64,000 bases of DNA from Pseudomonas sp. Au-Pse12 (GTDB taxonomy: Bacteria > Pseudomonadota > Gammaproteobacteria > Pseudomonadales > Pseudomonadaceae), in NCBI RefSeq assembly GCF_021341665.1, contig NZ_JAJTTH010000007.1, positions 186,001-250,000 of the forward strand, read 5' to 3'. A model generated the notes under the pieces. It ran no database searches. It was not told where the DNA came from and saw nothing but the letters and a program-made list of their open reading frames with translations. The position numbers and the translations under genes are program-made. Below are positions 52,396 through 61,280 of this stretch, in pieces (position 1 is the first letter of the stretch; the number at the start of each line of letters is the position of its first letter).

Positions 52396-52488
52396 AAGCC
52401 CGGCGACGGCTTTCGCCGCGGGCCGCGTTCAACCACTCGCCGCCCGCGATAGCCGCGGGCCCCCTGTCACTTCCCAAGGAAACCGCCC

Positions 52489-52707
52489 ATGCGTCGTGTT
52501 ATCCAAAGCCTGCTCATCGCCACCTTGCTTGGCACCACCCTGGCCGGCTGCGTGGTGGCCCCGGCCCATCCACGCCGGCCGCCGCCACCCCCGCCCATCG
52601 TTGAAGTGATACCGATGGCACCGGCCCCCAGCTACCACTGGGTCGCCGGGCACTACCGCTGGCACGCCGGCCAGTGGCTCTGGACCCCAGGCCATTGGCG
52701 CTATTGA
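52489..52707 (+). CDS. Small WxxGxW-repeat lipoprotein
   Basis: 72 residues after AAGGAAACCGCCC. Lipobox LAGC at residues 18-21 or so (LLGTTLAGC), a Pro-rich spacer (RRPPPPPPIVEVIP), then YHWVAGHYRWHAGQWLWTPGHWRY. The repeat matches that of the exported protein at 50538. Likely last gene of the sigma operon. It ends three bases from ampR's stop. Confidence 0.75.
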   Translation: MRRVIQSLLIATLLGTTLAGCVVAPAHPRRPPPPPPIVEVIPMAPAPSYHWVAGHYRWHAGQWLWTPGHWRY

Positions 52708-52710
52708 CGG

Positions 52711-53586
52711 CTAGCTGGCCACGGCCTCCAGCAGCCAGGCCTTGAAGGCGCTCATGGCGGCGGTTTCGGCCCGGGACTGCAAGCGGGTCAGCCAGTAGCT
52801 GCCGGTGACGATGCCAATCTCGAACGGCTGCACCACCGCCCCGCTGGCCAACTGCCGCGCGAACATCAGCGGCGGCGCCAGGGCCACGCCCAGGCCCTGC
52901 AACGCCGCTTCGAGCATGCCCAGGGACGAGTCGAAGACGATGCTCTGCGGCAGCAGGCTACCGGCCCCCAGCCCCGCCGCCTGGAACCACTGCGGCCATT
53001 CATCGGTGCGGTAGGACCGCAACAGGGTCTGCCCCAGCACGTCCGCCGGGCTGTGCAACTGGCGGGCAAGCTCCGGCACGCACAGCACCGACAGCGGCGC
53101 CTGCAACAAGGGCAGTGCCTCGATACCGTGCCAGGCCCCGGTGCCAAAGCGAATGGCGTAGTCCAGGCCCTCGGCCGCCACGTCCACCCGGTTGTTGTTG
53201 GTGCTCAGGCGCAGGTCGACGTAAGGATGGCGCGCCTGGAAATCCCCCAGGCGCGGCAACAGCCAGCCCACGGCGAAGGTGCCCACCGCGCCCACCGTCA
53301 GCACTTCGCGGTAGTGCCCGCCGTCGAACCGCCCCAGGGTCTGGGCGATCCGGTCGAAGCACTCGCGCAGCACCGGCAGCAGGGTCTCGCCCTCGCTGGT
53401 GAGCATCAGCCCCCGGGGCAGGCGCTTGAACAGGGTGACGTTGAGCTGGGCCTCCAGGCTCTTGACCTGATGGCTGACCGCCGCCTGGGTCACGCACAGC
53501 TCGATGGCCGCGCGGGTGAAGCTCAAATGCCGCGCCGAGGCCTCGAAGGCCCGCAGCGCGTTCAGCGGCAAATGGGGACGGAGCAT
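52711..53586 (-). CDS. ampR: AmpR, LysR-type regulator of ampC
   Basis: 291 residues. RPHLPLNALRAFEASARHLS at the N terminus is nearly identical to P. aeruginosa AmpR as I recall it. The C-terminal effector domain binds UDP-MurNAc-pentapeptide or anhydro-muropeptides. Start at 53586 fits AGGG spacing; the ATG at 53590-53592 is too close to it. Divergent to ampC, as in inducible systems. AmpR represses without inducer and activates ampC when muropeptides build up. Confidence 0.92.
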   Translation of the reverse strand: MLRPHLPLNALRAFEASARHLSFTRAAIELCVTQAAVSHQVKSLEAQLNVTLFKRLPRGLMLTSEGETLLPVLRECFDRIAQTLGRFDGGHYREVLTVGAVGTFAVGWLLPRLGDFQARHPYVDLRLSTNNNRVDVAAEGLDYAIRFGTGAWHGIEALPLLQAPLSVLCVPELARQLHSPADVLGQTLLRSYRTDEWPQWFQAAGLGAGSLLPQSIVFDSSLGMLEAALQGLGVALAPPLMFARQLASGAVVQPFEIGIVTGSYWLTRLQSRAETAAMSAFKAWLLEAVAS

Positions 53587-53813
53587 GATCATTCCCTAGA
53601 TTTTCTAATGGCTCGTGCAAGATTTGGTCGTTTGTCGATCCTGCGCAAACTGCCTACATTGGCCTCGCTCGCGCAGCACCGGCCACGCCCTGCTCGCTCA
53701 GGAAGGCGTCGCGGGCACGCGGCCCCGGGGGCTCCCACGAAGAACGCCCGGACCGCCAAGCCGCGGGGAAAAACGCGGCAAAAACAACCAGAACACAGGG
53801 AAACCAAGCAATC
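53587..53813. promoter_or_regulatory. ampR-ampC divergent control region
   Basis: 227 bp between the divergent starts. An AT-rich segment directly beside ampR (53597-53630, gattttctaatggctcgtgc and following) is the likely AmpR binding area with LysR-type T-N11-A spacing. I could not fix the ampC promoter with certainty. Confidence 0.5.
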
Positions 53814-54986
53814 ATGCGGCACACAACCTTGACCGGATTAGGCTTCATCAGCGCCTGCGCGCTGCTGCTGGGCACCTCCAGCGCCTGCGCCGAAACCACC
53901 ACGGACAACGCGCTGAAAGCCACCGTGGATACCACCATCCGCCCGCTGATGCACCAGCAGGGCATTCCCGGAATGGCGGTAGCGATCATCGCCAACGGCA
54001 AGCGACATTACTTTAACTACGGGGTTGCCTCCAAGAACAATCAACAGCCGGTGGACAACGACACCCTGTTCGAAGTCGGTTCGGTGAGCAAGACCTACAC
54101 CGCCACCCTCGCCGGCTACGCCCAGGCCAGCGGCAAACTGGCCCTTGAAGACCACGCCAGCCAGTACCTGCCGGCCCTGCGCGGCAGTGCCTTCGATGGC
54201 ATCAGCCTGTTGCAGTTGGGCACCTACACCGCCGGCGGCCTGCCCTTGCAGTTCCCCGACGAGGTGCAGGGCGAAGACAAGATGCTGGACTACTACAACA
54301 CCTGGAAACCCAGCTTCAGCCCCGGCACCCAGCGCCAGTACTCCAACCCCAGCATCGGCCTGCTCGGCTACCTGGCCGCCCGCAGCCTGGGCCAGCCGTT
54401 CGATCAGTTGATGGAACGCACGCTGTTTCCCCAGTTCGGCCTCAAGCACAGCTACATCCATGTGCCCAAGGACCAGCTGGCGCATTACGCCCAGGGCTAC
54501 GACAAGCAGAACCAGCCGATCCGCGTCAGCCCCGGGCCGCTGGACGCCGAAGCCTACGGGGTCAAGACCAGCGCCCCGGACCTGCTGCAATTCATTGCCG
54601 GCAACCTGCAGCCGGGCCAGTTCGACAACGCCCTGCAGCGCGCCATGGTGGCGACCCAGAGCGGCTACTACCGGGTGGGCGACATCACCCAGGGCCTGGG
54701 TTGGGAGCGCTACGCCTACCCGGTGCCCCTGGCACGCCTGATGGCCGGCAACTCCTCGGCCATGGCCCTGGAGCCGCACCCGGTGCAATGGCTGACCCCG
54801 GTGGAGGCGCCCAAGGCTGACGCCCTGTACAACAAGACCGGCTCCACCAGCGGCTTCGGCGCCTATGTGCTGTTCGTCCCGAGCCAGCAGATCGGCATTG
54901 TCCTGCTGGCCAACAAGAACTACCCCAACGAAGAGCGGATCAAGGCTGCCCACGCCATCCTCACGGCCCTGGAGGCCGCGAAGTAA
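53814..54986 (+). CDS. ampC: Class C beta-lactamase AmpC
   Basis: 390 residues with a signal peptide ending near SACAE. All class C motifs are present: Ser90-Val-Ser-Lys93 (SVSK), Tyr176-Ser-Asn178 (YSN) and Lys341-Thr-Gly (KTGS). The enzyme acts in the periplasm on cephalosporins and penicillins. Length is normal. Linked to divergent ampR, so inducible. A perfect terminator follows. This is a resident chromosomal gene by codon use and context. Confidence 0.95.
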   Translation: MRHTTLTGLGFISACALLLGTSSACAETTTDNALKATVDTTIRPLMHQQGIPGMAVAIIANGKRHYFNYGVASKNNQQPVDNDTLFEVGSVSKTYTATLAGYAQASGKLALEDHASQYLPALRGSAFDGISLLQLGTYTAGGLPLQFPDEVQGEDKMLDYYNTWKPSFSPGTQRQYSNPSIGLLGYLAARSLGQPFDQLMERTLFPQFGLKHSYIHVPKDQLAHYAQGYDKQNQPIRVSPGPLDAEAYGVKTSAPDLLQFIAGNLQPGQFDNALQRAMVATQSGYYRVGDITQGLGWERYAYPVPLARLMAGNSSAMALEPHPVQWLTPVEAPKADALYNKTGSTSGFGAYVLFVPSQQIGIVLLANKNYPNEERIKAAHAILTALEAAK

Positions 54987-55048
54987 CGGGCCCGGCCGCA
55001 CGCCAAGGGCTCTCGACACCGCGCCCTGCGGCTCGTCCCGCTCGCCAA

Positions 55049-55083
55049 CGCCATGTGCCCTTGCCGGTCACATGGCGTTTTTT
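55049..55083 (+). terminator. Intrinsic terminator of ampC
   Basis: cgccatgtg (55049-55057) pairs perfectly with cacatggcg (55069-55077), followed by T6 at 55078-55083. A strong rho-independent terminator 63 bp after the stop. Confidence 0.85.
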
Positions 55084-55315
55084 CATGCTGGGGTCACGGC
55101 GCCGCCTAGACTCACAGCTGCCCTTGCGAGCGTGCACCCGCGCGCCCTTGCCGCGCCAGCAAACGCTGGCCTGGCGATCCCCGCGCCGGGCCTGATGCAG
55201 GGTTTGCGCTGAACCTTCTGGCAGGCTCTCCGGTCGATAACTGCAACCTGGCAAGGGTTGCCGGCGCTGCCGCGTCGGTGTTTGCCCAGGAACCACAGCC
55301 GCTGGAGAAACGTCC

Positions 55316-56038
55316 GTGATATCGACCCTGCAGATCGCCAGAATCAAAGCCTGGGGCGCCCATGGCTTCACCGCTACCGGCGTGGTCAGTGCCTTGCTCG
55401 CCACCCTGGCGCTGTTCGACAACCAGCCCAAGGCCTGCCTGCTATGGCTGGGGGTGGCCCTGCTGGTGGACGGGGTCGACGGCTCGCTGGCACGCAAGGT
55501 CAAGACCCACTCGGTGCTGCCCAACATCGACGGCTCGGTGCTCGACCTGGTGATCGACTACCTGACCTACGTGTTCATCCCGGCGCTGTTCATCTACCGC
55601 TACATGCCCCTGCCGGAGTACAGCGCGCTGCTGGCCACTTCGCTGATCCTGCTATCGTCGCTGCTGTGCTTCTGCAACGTCAACATGAAGAGCCATGACA
55701 ACTACTTCCAGGGCTTTCCCGCCGCCTGGAACGTGGTCGCCCTGTGCTTCTACCTGATCGAGCCCGGCCCCTGGCCAAGCCTGCTGAGCATCATCGCCCT
55801 GGCCCTGCTGACCGCCACGCGGGTGCAGTTCCTGCATCCGTTCCGGGTACGCAAATGGATGCCGCTGAACATCATCGTGACCTTCATATGGCTGCTCAGC
55901 GGCGCGCTGCTGATCCTCAGCCACCCGCTGCACAGCCCACCGATCATGGGCTTGTGGCTGGCGGCCTCGGCCTACTTTCTCGGCGTGTGCCTGTGGCGTT
56001 CGGCGCAGGAATGGGTCAGGGGCAGCCCCAAACCATAA
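55316..56038 (+). CDS. pcs: Phosphatidylcholine synthase Pcs
   Basis: 240 residues, CDP-alcohol phosphatidyltransferase family with about eight helices. The active-site motif is DGVDGSLARKVKTH, then IDGSVLDLVIDYLTY. Pcs condenses choline with CDP-diacylglycerol in the inner membrane. GTG start after GGAG. Length and N-terminal KAWGAHGFTATG fit P. aeruginosa Pcs (PA3857). Confidence 0.87.
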   Translation: MISTLQIARIKAWGAHGFTATGVVSALLATLALFDNQPKACLLWLGVALLVDGVDGSLARKVKTHSVLPNIDGSVLDLVIDYLTYVFIPALFIYRYMPLPEYSALLATSLILLSSLLCFCNVNMKSHDNYFQGFPAAWNVVALCFYLIEPGPWPSLLSIIALALLTATRVQFLHPFRVRKWMPLNIIVTFIWLLSGALLILSHPLHSPPIMGLWLAASAYFLGVCLWRSAQEWVRGSPKP

Positions 56039-56134
56039 ACGGTCAGCGACAAGCCCCCGGCGCATGCCTTTAAACCTGCACCGAGCGGGTGCATGCTGTG
56101 TCGGCTTCGCCACCCGCCCGACGAGAACCCTGCG

Positions 56135-56755
56135 ATGAACACCACCACCCTGCTGCTCTACACCTCAAGCTGCTTTATCGGCGCACTGATCCCCGGCCCG
56201 ACCTCGCTGCTGGCCATGGCCAACGGCACCTCGCGCAATCGCCAGCTGGTGGCGGTGGGCATGGCCGGCGCGGCGCTCTCGGATGTGCTGATCATCGCCG
56301 CCGTGGGCCTCGGCCTGGGGGCGATGCTGATGGCGTCGCAGCAGCTGTTCATGGTCTTGAAATGGGTCGGGGTGTGCTACCTGGCCTGGCTCGGCATCCA
56401 GCTCTGGCGCAGCGCGCCCCAGGCCCTCGGCGCCCAGCAGGTGCGGGCCGGTTCGCGGCGGCGCGAAGTATTCCAGCGCAGTTTCTCGGTGGCCATGACC
56501 AACCCCAAGGTGCTGCTGTTTTTCACCGCCTTCCTGCCGCAGTTCATCGACCCCGGCCAACCGGTCTTCATCCAGTACGCCACCCTGGCGCTGGTGACGG
56601 CGCTGGTCGAGGTGCTGGTGATGGGCCTGTATGCCGCGGGCGGGGTGCAGGCGGCGAAATTCCTGACCACCCGCGGCATGCGCCGGCTCAATAAGTGCTG
56701 CGGCGCGACGATGCTGTCGCTGGCGGCATTTTTGGCACTCTACCGCCGCAACTGA
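56135..56755 (+). CDS. LysE/RhtB-family amino-acid exporter
   Basis: 206 residues, six helices; GALIPGPTSLLAMANG near the N terminus and NPKVLLFFTAFLPQFID are signature regions. Start at 56135. It exports an amino acid (homoserine/threonine type in the family); substrate not deducible. Converges on the TauE gene across a heptad repeat. Confidence 0.85.
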   Translation: MNTTTLLLYTSSCFIGALIPGPTSLLAMANGTSRNRQLVAVGMAGAALSDVLIIAAVGLGLGAMLMASQQLFMVLKWVGVCYLAWLGIQLWRSAPQALGAQQVRAGSRRREVFQRSFSVAMTNPKVLLFFTAFLPQFIDPGQPVFIQYATLALVTALVEVLVMGLYAAGGVQAAKFLTTRGMRRLNKCCGATMLSLAAFLALYRRN

Positions 56756-56768
56756 CAGGGGCTTTTTG

Positions 56769-56789
56769 CTTGCCGCTTGAAGCTTGCGG
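56769..56789. repeat. Three cttgccg/cttgaag/cttgcgg heptamers
   Basis: Three units of the same 7-bp family as at 31049 and 31847, between two convergent genes. Confidence 0.6.
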
Positions 56790-56795
56790 CTGCTC

Positions 56796-57578
56796 TTAAA
56801 AGGCCAGCTTGTAGCCGATGGAGAACAGCATGACCGCCAGGCACGGCCGGAGGATTTCGTCGGACACCCGCCCGGTCATGTGGCTGCCGATCCAGATTCC
56901 CGGCAGCGACCCCATCAACAGGAAACCCAGCAGGTGCCAGTCCATGTTGCCCATGCTGGCGTGGCCCAGGCCGGCCACCAGGGTCAGCGGCACGGCGTGG
57001 GCGATCTCGGTGCCCACCAGGCGCTTGGTGGCCAGGAACGGGTAGAGGATGAACAGCGCCACGGTGCCCAGGGCACCGGCGCCGATGGACGTCAGTGCAA
57101 CCATGGTGCCGAGGATCACCCCGGTGACCACGGTCAGGCCATTGAGCCCGCCGGGGCTGGGCTGGTAATCGCTACCATGGCGCTGGGCGAAGGCCATGAG
57201 CTTTTTCTTGAACACAATGGCCAGGGCCGTGAGCAGCAGCACGAAGCCCAACCCTTGCTTGATCACCGCGTTCAGGGCCTGGGGATCGGTGTCGAGGTTC
57301 TTCAGGAACCACAAGGTCAGCGCCACCGCCGGCACGCTGCCAAGGGTCAGCCAGCCGGTGATGCGCCAGTCGATGTTGCGGTTTTTCTGGTGAACCAGCA
57401 CCCCACCGGATTTGGTGATGGCCGCGTACAGCAGGTCGGTGCCCACTGCGGTGGCCGGGTTGATGCCGAACCAGAGCAGGATCGGGGTCATCAGCGAACC
57501 GCCTCCGACACCGGTCATGCCCACGATGAAACCCACTACCAGGCCTGCGACTACAAAACCGAAGTTACCCACATCCAT
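56796..57578 (-). CDS. TauE/SafE-family permease
   Basis: 260 residues, about eight helices. GFIVGMTGVGGGSLMTPILL and ALTSIGAGALGTVALFILYPFL are the two TauE/SafE repeats. Members export sulfite, sulfoacetate or related organosulfonates. Start at 57578 gives a normal length. The substrate is not clear. Confidence 0.85.
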   Translation of the reverse strand: MDVGNFGFVVAGLVVGFIVGMTGVGGGSLMTPILLWFGINPATAVGTDLLYAAITKSGGVLVHQKNRNIDWRITGWLTLGSVPAVALTLWFLKNLDTDPQALNAVIKQGLGFVLLLTALAIVFKKKLMAFAQRHGSDYQPSPGGLNGLTVVTGVILGTMVALTSIGAGALGTVALFILYPFLATKRLVGTEIAHAVPLTLVAGLGHASMGNMDWHLLGFLLMGSLPGIWIGSHMTGRVSDEILRPCLAVMLFSIGYKLAF

Positions 57579-57890
57579 CAATAAAGCCCTACAAATCACG
57601 CGGCCAGGTAAAAAACTGGCGGCAGCATAGCGGCTAAAGCTTATGTCCATTTATATGAATAAAATCTAACGTTATAACCAGGCCCGATTTTTCCATGCAG
57701 CAACTGCATCCATGCCCCCCTGTGGTTGCATCCACCACATGCGCCGACAGCCTCCGGCCCACCGGCAAAAAACACTCGCCGACGGCGGTAAAACGCTCTG
57801 CGCTGCACATCCGCGCCATGGCATCCGGTATTCTGCCCGACGCTTGGCACTGCCCCTGGCGCGTGCCACCCCCGATTCCAAGGAAGGCCC
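57579..57890. other. 312-bp divergent intergenic region
   Basis: Holds the promoters of the TauE gene (minus) and the patatin gene (plus). An AT-rich patch at about 57640-57675 (atgtccatttatatgaataa) may serve the former. The ribosome site AAGGAAGGCCC precedes 57891. No small gene seen. Confidence 0.4.
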
Positions 57891-60482
57891 ATGACCTCTG
57901 CCGACACCTCGTACCAGATCGAGCACCAACGCATCCGTTTCCGGCGCCTGAGCCTGCACCAGGAAGCCCCCGGAAGCTGCGCGCCCCACCGGGGCAATTG
58001 GGGGCTGGCGCTGTCCGGTGGCGGCATCCGCAGCGCAACGTTCGGCCTGGGAGTGCTGCAAGCCATGGCCCGGGCCCCGGCGCCTGATACAGCGCCGGCA
58101 GACACCCGCGAAAACAGCCTGCTGTCGCGCATCGACTACCTGTCCACGGTCAGTGGCGGCGGCTATATCGGCAGCTTCTTCAGCAGCCTGTTCCTCCCCG
58201 GGCGCCTGCAAGCACCCGCCGCCCAGGACCCGGTAGCCCAGGCTGCCCACAGCGCCTACCAGGCACTGCGCTTCGAACCACCGGGGCGGATCAGCACCGG
58301 CATCGACTACAGCACCCGGCCCCCGGGCCAGGGCCCCACCGCCTGGCTGCGAGAAAACGGCCGCTACCTGACCCCCACCGGTTCCGGCGACATGCTCTAC
58401 GCCCTGGCCATGACCTGGCGCAACTGGCTGTCGCTGCAGGCCATGATCGGCCTGCCGATCGTGCTGCTGCTCAGCCTGCTGAGCCTGTTCCAGGTGCTGA
58501 GCCAGGCCAGCCTGCTGCTCTGGCCGCTGATGGCCGGCGTGCTGTTCGCCCTGCCCTGCGCCGTGGCGTACTGGCTGATGATTCCCCAGGGCGACCTGGA
58601 CCGGCCACCGAGCATGGGCAACGCGGCGTACCGGAGCATGCTCGCCGTGGTCGGCGGCCTGTGGCTCTGTGGCGCCCTGGCCTACTGGCTGGCCCAGTGG
58701 CAAGCCGTGGGCGCGCTGACCCTGGCCGGCGCCCTGGTGGGCAGTGGCGCCTTGCTGATCACCCGGCAACTGGTGACGCGCCTGGCCGACAACCGCGACC
58801 CGGCCAAGGACAGCGCCTGCGCCAACAGCGTGCGCAACTATCGGGTACAGATCACCCGTGCCCTGGGTCGGGCGATGGCCGCGGTGGCCGTGCTGGGGTT
58901 CCTCGCCCTGCTGGTGACCGCAGCCCAGGCGCTGTACCGCTACCTGCATGACCTGCAAGCCCTGGGCAGCCTGCTGTTGCTGATCGCGGTGGTGTGGCTG
59001 GTGCGGCGCCTGGCCCTGCTCAAGGATGAAAAGAGCCTGCCGGGCTGGATGCACAAGCTGCCGCTGGACGTGCTCGCGCTGATTGCAGGTGGCCTGCTGC
59101 TGAGCCTGCTGTGCCTGTGCTGGGGCTTGCTGGTGCAATGGATCGCCCACGACGGCGGGGTGATTTCCGGCGCTCATGCGGTGGCCTGGCGGCTCGCGGC
59201 GCTGAGCCTGCTGGCGGCCTTGCTGACCCACCTCAGCGGGCGCTTCATCGGTTTTCTCAATACCTCGTCGCTGCAGGCCTTCTACTCGGCCCGCCTGACC
59301 CGCGCCTACCTTGGCGCCTCCAATGGCCGGCGCTTCAACGGCCCGGCGCAACAGCGCCGCACCTACATGAGCGTGGCCGAGCCGATGTCCAGCGACGACC
59401 TGTCGCTGCAGCAGTACTACGCCAGCCCCAGCGCCGGCCCGGTGCACCTGATCAACGTCACCATGAACCTCACCGTCGATCCGGCTGAACAGCTGGTGCA
59501 GCGCGACCGCAAGGGCAAGCCCCTGTGCATCGCCCCGAACTGGGCACCCGACAGCCCGGCGCCAACCAGCGCTTGCCCGGCAGAGCGCTACCTCCTCGAC
59601 GGCCAGGCCTATCGCCGCGACCTCGACCATGGCCCGGCCTCGGAAATCATGCGGCCGCTGACCCTGGGCCAGTGGATCGGCGTTTCCGGCGCCGCCTTCA
59701 GCACCGGCCTGGGCCGCGCCAGCAGCCTCGGCATGTCGCTGGTCCTGGGGCTGGCCAACGTGCGCCTGGGCCTCTGGTGGCCCAGCCACTTCCTCGACCC
59801 CGGGCAATCGCACTGGGTGCCCCGGGACCTCAAGCCCTGGACCCGCTACAGCACCCAGGCCTACCTGTTCTATGAACTGACCGCGCGCTTTCACGGCTAC
59901 CGCCGCGACTACCAGTACCTGTCAGACGGCGGGCACTTCGAAAACACCGGCACCTACGAACTGCTGCGCAAGGGGCGCAAGGTGGAGTTGATCATCACCT
60001 GCGATAGCGGCTGCGACCCCGACTACCAGTTCGACGACCTGGCCAACCTGGTGCGCCTGGCGCGCATCGATCAGGCCCTGGAGATCCGCGAAGACCCGGG
60101 AGTACTGAGCCATCCGCAGCTGAAGACGGTATTTGCCAGCCTGGAAGAGTTTCGCCAGCCGCCGAGCGCCGCTAACCAGAAATGCGCCCTGCTGCTGAAT
60201 GTCCATGCCCACTCCCCGGGCAGTGACGACGACCTGTGCCAGACGCCCCATTGCCGGATCCTGGTGCTCAAACCGCGGCTGATCGCCGGGCTGACGCCGG
60301 ACGTACTCAACTACGCCCGGGCCAACCCGAGCTTTCCCAACCAGAGCACCGTGGACCAGTTTTTCGACGAGGCGCAGTTCGAGAGTTACCGGCAACTGGG
60401 CCTGAGCATCGGCCAGCAACTGTTCGGCACCCAGTGCCAGCCCAGCGCGGTTGCCCAGGCGTTGTGGCGGTACCTGCAATAG
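57891..60482 (+). CDS. Membrane-embedded patatin-like lipase
   Basis: 863 residues. Patatin elements: SGGGIRSATFG (42-52, oxyanion loop), Ser88 in STVSGGGYIGS, and catalytic Asp679 in SDGGHFENTG. Between nucleophile and Asp lies a roughly 300-residue insertion with about eight membrane helices (for example LQAMIGLPIVLLLSLLSLF). This split arrangement is uncommon for bacterial patatins; the DGGHFEN form recalls cPLA2-type enzymes. Likely an inner-membrane lipid hydrolase. It starts after AAGGAAGGCCC. No operon partners. Confidence 0.8.
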   Translation: MTSADTSYQIEHQRIRFRRLSLHQEAPGSCAPHRGNWGLALSGGGIRSATFGLGVLQAMARAPAPDTAPADTRENSLLSRIDYLSTVSGGGYIGSFFSSLFLPGRLQAPAAQDPVAQAAHSAYQALRFEPPGRISTGIDYSTRPPGQGPTAWLRENGRYLTPTGSGDMLYALAMTWRNWLSLQAMIGLPIVLLLSLLSLFQVLSQASLLLWPLMAGVLFALPCAVAYWLMIPQGDLDRPPSMGNAAYRSMLAVVGGLWLCGALAYWLAQWQAVGALTLAGALVGSGALLITRQLVTRLADNRDPAKDSACANSVRNYRVQITRALGRAMAAVAVLGFLALLVTAAQALYRYLHDLQALGSLLLLIAVVWLVRRLALLKDEKSLPGWMHKLPLDVLALIAGGLLLSLLCLCWGLLVQWIAHDGGVISGAHAVAWRLAALSLLAALLTHLSGRFIGFLNTSSLQAFYSARLTRAYLGASNGRRFNGPAQQRRTYMSVAEPMSSDDLSLQQYYASPSAGPVHLINVTMNLTVDPAEQLVQRDRKGKPLCIAPNWAPDSPAPTSACPAERYLLDGQAYRRDLDHGPASEIMRPLTLGQWIGVSGAAFSTGLGRASSLGMSLVLGLANVRLGLWWPSHFLDPGQSHWVPRDLKPWTRYSTQAYLFYELTARFHGYRRDYQYLSDGGHFENTGTYELLRKGRKVELIITCDSGCDPDYQFDDLANLVRLARIDQALEIREDPGVLSHPQLKTVFASLEEFRQPPSAANQKCALLLNVHAHSPGSDDDLCQTPHCRILVLKPRLIAGLTPDVLNYARANPSFPNQSTVDQFFDEAQFESYRQLGLSIGQQLFGTQCQPSAVAQALWRYLQ

Positions 60483-60490
60483 CGCCGAAT

Positions 60491-60534
60491 GGGGCGGCTA
60501 CGCAGCCCAGCGCGAGCACGCTCGCTCGCCACAG
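60491..60534. repeat. REP unit, variant
   Basis: Minus-strand gtggcgagcgagcgtgctcg followed by cgctgggctgcg is a sequence variant of the REP at 357 and 5992. It lies between the convergent ends of the patatin and DUF3087 genes and may help terminate both. Confidence 0.6.
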
Positions 60535-60570
60535 GAGACCTGTCAGCGGCATGAGGTAGCCAAATGGCGC

Positions 60571-61101
60571 TCAAGGGGTCTTGTGCCGCTTTACCGCTTC
60601 CAGCCATTGCGCCTCAAGGCGCTCCTGCTGCGGGTCGATGCCTTGCTCGGCCAGCAGCGCCAGATGCCGCTCCACCTCGCCCAGCATCTGCCCGTGGGCG
60701 CTGGAGTTGGCGTCCAACTGATGCATCTGGATCAGCCCCAGGTGATAGAAACGCAGCAGCTTGAGCGCCGCCGGATCGCCCGCCGCGACCCCGGCGGTGA
60801 CCTGATGCATGACATTGGTCACGCGCATCAGGCTGCGCTTGAGACGCCAGCCATACACCGCCGCGGCCATCCACGGTTTTGTCCAGAACACACCGCGCAG
60901 CAGCGCCGCGCTGATCAGCAAGCCAGTGAACACCCCCGCCGCGTTCCACACCAGGTTGTCCCCACCCGGCTGGCCGAACAGCGCCACCGCCGCGCTGGAA
61001 AACAGCATGGCCAGGGCGATGAACACCAGCGCGATGATCAAGGTGCTGCGACGGGTTTGCCGCCGGTAAGTCTCAGGGTCCTGCGGGGTGATGACGAACA
61101 T
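60571..61101 (-). CDS. DUF3087 membrane protein
   Basis: 176 residues: two N-terminal helices (LIIALVFIALAMLFSSAAVALF; AAGVFTGLLISAALLRGVFW) and a helical cytoplasmic tail (LLRFYHLGLIQMHQLDANSS). The pattern beginning MFVITPQDPETYRRQTRRS fits the DUF3087 family. No function known. Confidence 0.75.
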   Translation of the reverse strand: MFVITPQDPETYRRQTRRSTLIIALVFIALAMLFSSAAVALFGQPGGDNLVWNAAGVFTGLLISAALLRGVFWTKPWMAAAVYGWRLKRSLMRVTNVMHQVTAGVAAGDPAALKLLRFYHLGLIQMHQLDANSSAHGQMLGEVERHLALLAEQGIDPQQERLEAQWLEAVKRHKTP

Positions 61102-61280
61102 GGGCGCGATGGGCTCCGGTGGCTGAAGAGGATGGGCTGGCGCGCATTATCACCGCTGGGGGCGGTGCCGGTGGCTTAAATTGCTCCGGGAGAAGCAAAA
61201 GCATGATCCGGGTCATGGCTCAGGGTGGCCCCAGTGCCCTGGAACGAGAGCACCTGGAGCCAGGATCCAGCCCCGTGCAC

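Noticed and set aside
57672..59894. 740-codon open frame antisense to the membrane patatin
   Set aside because: Composition typical of a shadow frame (Gln/Ala/His-rich) and it lacks any domain, while the sense strand has complete patatin motifs.
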